Below are positions 60,578 through 64,000 of a stretch of 64,000 nucleotides of DNA, piece by piece. The notes under the pieces are model-generated. The model was not told where the DNA came from, ran no database searches, and saw only the letters and a program-made list of their open reading frames with translations. Made by a program: the position numbers and the translations under genes. Origin of the DNA: Ornithorhynchus anatinus (lineage: Eukaryota; Chordata; Mammalia; Monotremata; Ornithorhynchidae); the NCBI RefSeq assembly GCF_004115215.2, contig NC_041751.1:32647798-32711797 (forward strand), written 5' to 3'. The stretch's first letter is position 1. Each line of letters begins with the position of its first letter.

Positions 60578-60869
60578 CTGGCATGACCAGACATCCCGAT
60601 TTGGGCACCCCTGGAGAGTCACCGCTAAGGAGATGGTGGAGGCAGCAACGAGGGCTGTTGTAGAAGAGAAGGGGTCTTCTCTCCTCGGTTACACATCCCT
60701 CCCGTCCTGGCTCTGCCCAAGTCCATGAGGACCGTCCTCTCCTCACCCTACCACGTTTCCGTGGCCGCTCCAGCAAGAATCAGCAAGGTGGAAGAGATGG
60801 ATTCTGGATCCTTAACTTAATAACTTGGCCACGACTACCTTGGCTAGACCCACATCCAAGATCCCTCAT

Positions 60870-61525
60870 TCATTCAGTCAGTCATTCGTATTTACTGAGG
60901 GCTTACTGTGCGTAGAGCACTGTGCTGAGCCCTTGGGAGAGTACAACATAGCATTCATTCATTGAATCTTATTTATTCAATTACAACCGCTCAGTACAGT
61001 GCTCTTTACCCAGTAAGTGCTCAATAAATACAATTGAATGAATTCAGTTGTACTTACTGAGCCACTTAATAAGTCCTTGGGAGGGTATAATATCAGAATA
61101 AACAGGCACATTCCCTGCCCATATTGAGCTTACAGTCTAGAGAGGGAGGCAGACATTAATATAAATCAATAAATTACAGATATGTAATGAGCTTACAGCC
61201 TAGAGGGGGAGGAAGACATTAATATAAATTAATAAATTACAGATATGTAGGTAAGTGCTACGGGGCTGGGACGAGGGGTGAATGAAGGAAGCAAGTCAGA
61301 GTGATGGAGGTAGCGGGAGATGACAAAAGGTGGGACAACCTGCTACCCTGTACCTATCCCAGTGCCTAGAACAGTGCTCTGCCCATAGTAAGCGCTTAAC
61401 AAATACCAACATTATTTATTATTACTATTATTATCATAACAATAAACAGACACATTCGCTGCCCACAGTGAGCTTACAGTCTAGAGGAGACAGACATTAA
61501 TACAAATAAATAAATTACAGATACT
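60870..61525 (-). mobile_element. Cluster of L2 tails with a SINE tail inside
   Basis: Antisense tail (60870-60955), sense tail (60956-61045), antisense tails (61046-61290), a sense Mon-1 tail half (about 61325-61440) and more antisense L2 to 61525. Within it 61119-61184 and 61185-61250 are a tandem duplication (ATGAGCTTACAGCCTAGAGG). Confidence 0.78.
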
Positions 61526-61905
61526 GGTGGAGAGTAATACGTTTCTAGGAAACTCCTTAGGGCCAACAGGCATTCAGTCACAGAAACCAGGAATGCAGCA
61601 GAAGCAGACATAACAAAGTCCTATGTCACGCTAATGTTGTAAAATCTTTCGATAGGTGAACGATTTCAAGGCTCTCACCATCTGGCACCAGCTCACCTAT
61701 CTGGTTTCCTCAGCTATTATTCCCCACTGGCTGTCTTCCTTCCTTTCAAGCCAACTGTTTAGCTGTATCTCGCTTTTGAGCCATTCCCTCTATCCATCGG
61801 GTCCCAACTTTCCCAGAATCAAATCCCTCCCATCTCTTCCGATACATCTTCCAAGATGAATTTCTCACCAACCCGATACATATCACCTAGCGCGTATCTG
61901 TTAGA
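61526..61905. other. Unassigned sequence
   Basis: Possibly an eroded LINE (a frame containing FKALTIWHQLTYLV has an L2 flavour) but not secure. Confidence 0.3.
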
Positions 61906-62152
61906 GAAGCAGTGTGGCTTAGTGGAAAGAGCCCGGTCTTGGGAGTCAGAGGTCGTGGGTTCAAATTCTGGCTCCGCCACTGACTTTGGGGTAAGTCCTT
62001 AGCTTCTCTGTGCCTCAGTTACTTCATCTGTAGAATGGGGATTAAGACTGTGAGCCTCACTTAGGACAACCTGATTAACTTGCCCAGCGCTTAGAACAAT
62101 GCTTGGCACGTAGTAAGCCCTTAACAAATACCATCATCATCATCATCATCAC
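61906..62152 (+). mobile_element. Mon-1 SINE
   Basis: GAGAAGCAGTGTGGCTTAGTG to CCTTAACAAATACCATCATC and a CAT-repeat tail. Confidence 0.92.
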
Positions 62153-62239
62153 CTCTTCAGCCAGCTAGGATTTATTAATTTAATTACACCGTCTTAAGCA
62201 CTCAAGATTATATGTCCTCTCATTGTATTTATTTTGACC

Positions 62240-62375
62240 ACAAGTGGTATAAATACTTATATAAATATCTTCCCTATTAGAGTTTAAACTCCTTGGGGCG
62301 AGGGAACAGGCCACTTCCTTGTTCTGTATTTCCCAAGGGCCTAATAAAAGCACCAAGTAAATGTTGCTGACGTTA
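62240..62375 (+). mobile_element. L2 3' tail, old
   Basis: CTATTAGAGTTTAAACTCCTT, then CCCAAGGGCCTAATAAAAGC and CAAGTAAATGTTGCTGA. Confidence 0.6.
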
Positions 62376-62867
62376 CAATTATTACCACTATTACTATTAC
62401 CTACTATGCTGTGAGTCCTTGGACAGATAGAAGACTAATCCGTGAGTTTGGGGGACCAAGCTAATGGAAGTGGCAAATGATAATACTGTGTGAAAATTGG
62501 CTTTCTTTTTGTCTGTCTGTCTGTAAAACTGGATAGATGATTTCAGCGAATGAGTTCTCTCTTCCACTCTACCAGGGCAATTCCAGATTGTGATTCCCAT
62601 CAGTTTCAGTCACTCCCGAGCAGGGATCGTTCCCCAAGATTTCCTTACCTTGACAAACACCTGGTCAGTGGGGAGTGGAGCGGGATATTTAGGAAAAGGG
62701 GGAAAGGGGAAAAGTGTTCCCCTTTCCCGTTTTTCCCGTTCGATCGACCGTTCAAGTCTATTGATGGAGAGCTTCCTCTGTGTGAGCAATATACTTGAGG
62801 AAGTATAATAGAGTTAATAAATATGATCTCTATTCTCGAAGATCTTACAGTACAGCTGGACTGTCTC
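62376..62867. other. Unassigned sequence
   Basis: No repeat, receptor or cassette signature recognised on either strand. Confidence 0.35.
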
Positions 62868-62990
62868 GATCAACTAAGTATTTACCGTGCACCTTCCGTG
62901 TGCAGTGTACTGTACTGAGCACTTGGGAGAGAAAATACAGTTAGTAGACATGATCCTTGCCCTCAAGGAGTTTATAACCTAGCTGGGGAG
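62868..62990 (-). mobile_element. L2 3' tail
   Basis: CAACTAAGTATTTACCGTGC to AGTTTATAACCTAGCTGGGG. Confidence 0.75.
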
Positions 62991-63042
62991 ATTCTCTTTT
63001 GCCTCTTTTCCCTCTTTCCCTCTCCTTTTTCTCCTCTCTCTG

Positions 63043-63297
63043 AGCGTGGCTCAGTGGAAAGAGCTTGGGCTTCGGAGTCAGAGGTCATGGGTTCGACTCC
63101 CGGCTCTGCCGCTTGTCAGCTGTGTGACTGTGGGCAAGTCACTTCACTTCTCTGTGCCTCAGTTACCTCATCTGTAAAATGGGGATTAACTGTGAGCCTC
63201 ACGTGGGACCACCTGATGACCCTGTATCTACCCCAGCACTTAGAACAGGGCTCTGCACATAGTAAGCGCTTAACAAATACCAACATTATTATTATTA
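63043..63297 (+). mobile_element. Mon-1 SINE, young, head clipped
   Basis: GAGCGTGGCTCAGTGGAAAG to AACAAATACCAACATTATT. Confidence 0.93.
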
Positions 63298-63519
63298 CTC
63301 ACTGACCCCTCCCTCTCTAAAATCCTCCCTCATGCAGTCTCATCCTCCCAGAATTATGTTCTCTTTATTCTCCCTTTTTCAGGGTGATCTATTCACAGTC
63401 CCCCTCTCATCCAGCCCCTTCCTTCTGAAGATCAAGCTCTCACCCCCTTCCTCATCTCATTCTAGAGAGGGCGTGCACAGCGGAGGCCAGGTTGAGGTCA
63501 AATATCCAGATCCCGCTAG

Positions 63520-63625
63520 ACTTTAAGCTCCTTGAGGGTAGGGAGAGTGTTTACCCTCTCTACTGAACCCTGCCAAGCATCTAATTCAGAGTAGCCACTC
63601 AGTCAATGCTATCGATTGATTGACC
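63520..63625 (+). mobile_element. L2 3' tail
   Basis: AGACTTTAAGCTCCTTGAGG to CAGTCAATGCTATCGATTG. Confidence 0.75.
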
Positions 63626-63803
63626 AATAATTCCCAATCCTGTTATCATTGGAACGGGAGACGATTTTCTCTTCAGCTCCACGGGATTGCGTGGATCTGA
63701 TCCATAGGCAGTTCCACACCCCTGTTGGTCCTCAGTTCCTTAAGCTCTCCCAGCGGGCTCAGGAGGGCAGGAATTTTCTCTAGGATCCAGGGTGGAATCC
63801 ATG

Positions 63804-64000
63804 TTAGGGGTGGGATTTCCTTTTCCCACAAGTTCTTATCCTCCGGTTGCTGTGAATCACTAGGAATGGAGTGAACACAGAGAAGGTGATTGACAAATCT
63901 ATGTTGGTTCTCATCTGTGGAGATCTGTTTCTCATGTTCATGAAAATATTCAGCATGATTATCTCTAGGCTGTAAAATAGAAGGTACAGAGCCAACAGGG
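63804..64000 (-). CDS. V1R-12: vomeronasal type-1 receptor, C-terminal part, runs off the window
   Basis: Read on the - strand from the window edge to a TAA at 63806-63804: about 65 codons covering TM6, the third extracellular loop and TM7 (ALYLLFYSLEIIMLNIF, NMRNRSP, SITFSVFTPFLVIHSNRRIR) and the tail CGKRKSHP. It pairs with V1R-1, sharing SLEII/GLEII in place of GRQS, IHSN.R for IHSDRR and CGKRK for FWKR, and not with the ten receptors between. The tail ends about eight residues earlier than V1R-1's usual stop position. Whether the full gene is intact cannot be seen. It is the only receptor on this strand. Confidence 0.88.
   Translation of the reverse strand, partial: LLALYLLFYSLEIIMLNIFMNMRNRSPQMRTNIDLSITFSVFTPFLVIHSNRRIRTCGKRKSHP

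Overview
The window is monotreme nuclear DNA, most likely platypus. Two things point there: a dense background of Mon-1 type SINEs and LINE2 copies, some with long open reading frames (L2 is extinct in marsupials and placentals but active in monotremes), and a tandem run of vomeronasal type-1 receptor (V1R) genes, a family known to be hugely expanded in platypus. Both statements rest on recognised sequence families, not on a database search.

Layout. Twelve V1R loci are visible, called V1R-1 to V1R-12 here. Eleven lie on the + strand: 102-1088 (open, diverged, C-terminally extended), 8151-9086 (pseudogene), 13505-14444 (one frameshift), 15487-16110 (pseudogene with internal deletion), 16929-17850 (pseudogene), 26699-27602 (pseudogene, 7-base duplication), 32538-33467 (intact), 37927-38856 (intact), 44437-45395 (pseudogene with very many indels), 52164-53093 (intact), 59606-60577 (intact, stop lost). 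The twelfth enters from the right edge on the - strand (63804-64000, partial). The full receptors are about 309 codons in a single coding exon with seven membrane segments. By family knowledge they are pheromone-type GPCRs of vomeronasal sensory neurons. All are independent transcription units rather than an operon.

The most interesting structure is outside the coding exons. About 1.8-3.4 kb upstream of eight of the receptors lies a copy of one conserved non-transposon block (cassettes A-I, near 4.8, 11.3, 23.1, 30.4, 31.2, 34.8, 40.9, 48.5 and 56.2 kb). In order it holds a pair of inverted homeodomain-like sites (CAATTA/TAATTG), a CA-rich stretch, a near-palindrome CTCCCTGAGGGAG, a TATA-like GATAAATG, and a splice donor, usually GGTGAGTAGGAT. 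A second short exon is recognisable behind four cassettes, and in two (49679-49783, 56757-56849) it ends in a consensus donor. The coding exons begin just after a long pyrimidine tract and CAG acceptor. I read this as a duplicated promoter plus one or two 5'-untranslated exons carried with each receptor. V1R-4 and V1R-5, both badly broken, have no such cassette.

The rest is mainly repeats: more than 40 Mon-1 SINEs, L2 fragments on both strands (including a 342-codon reverse transcriptase frame at 19600-20628, -), two RTE/BovB-type fragments, several nested insertions, a 110-base inverted repeat pair (2195-2308 and 4387-4496), a 0.5-kb tandem duplication (43226-44290), and long CT-rich tracts. 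No rRNA, tRNA, CRISPR array or other protein-coding family was recognised.
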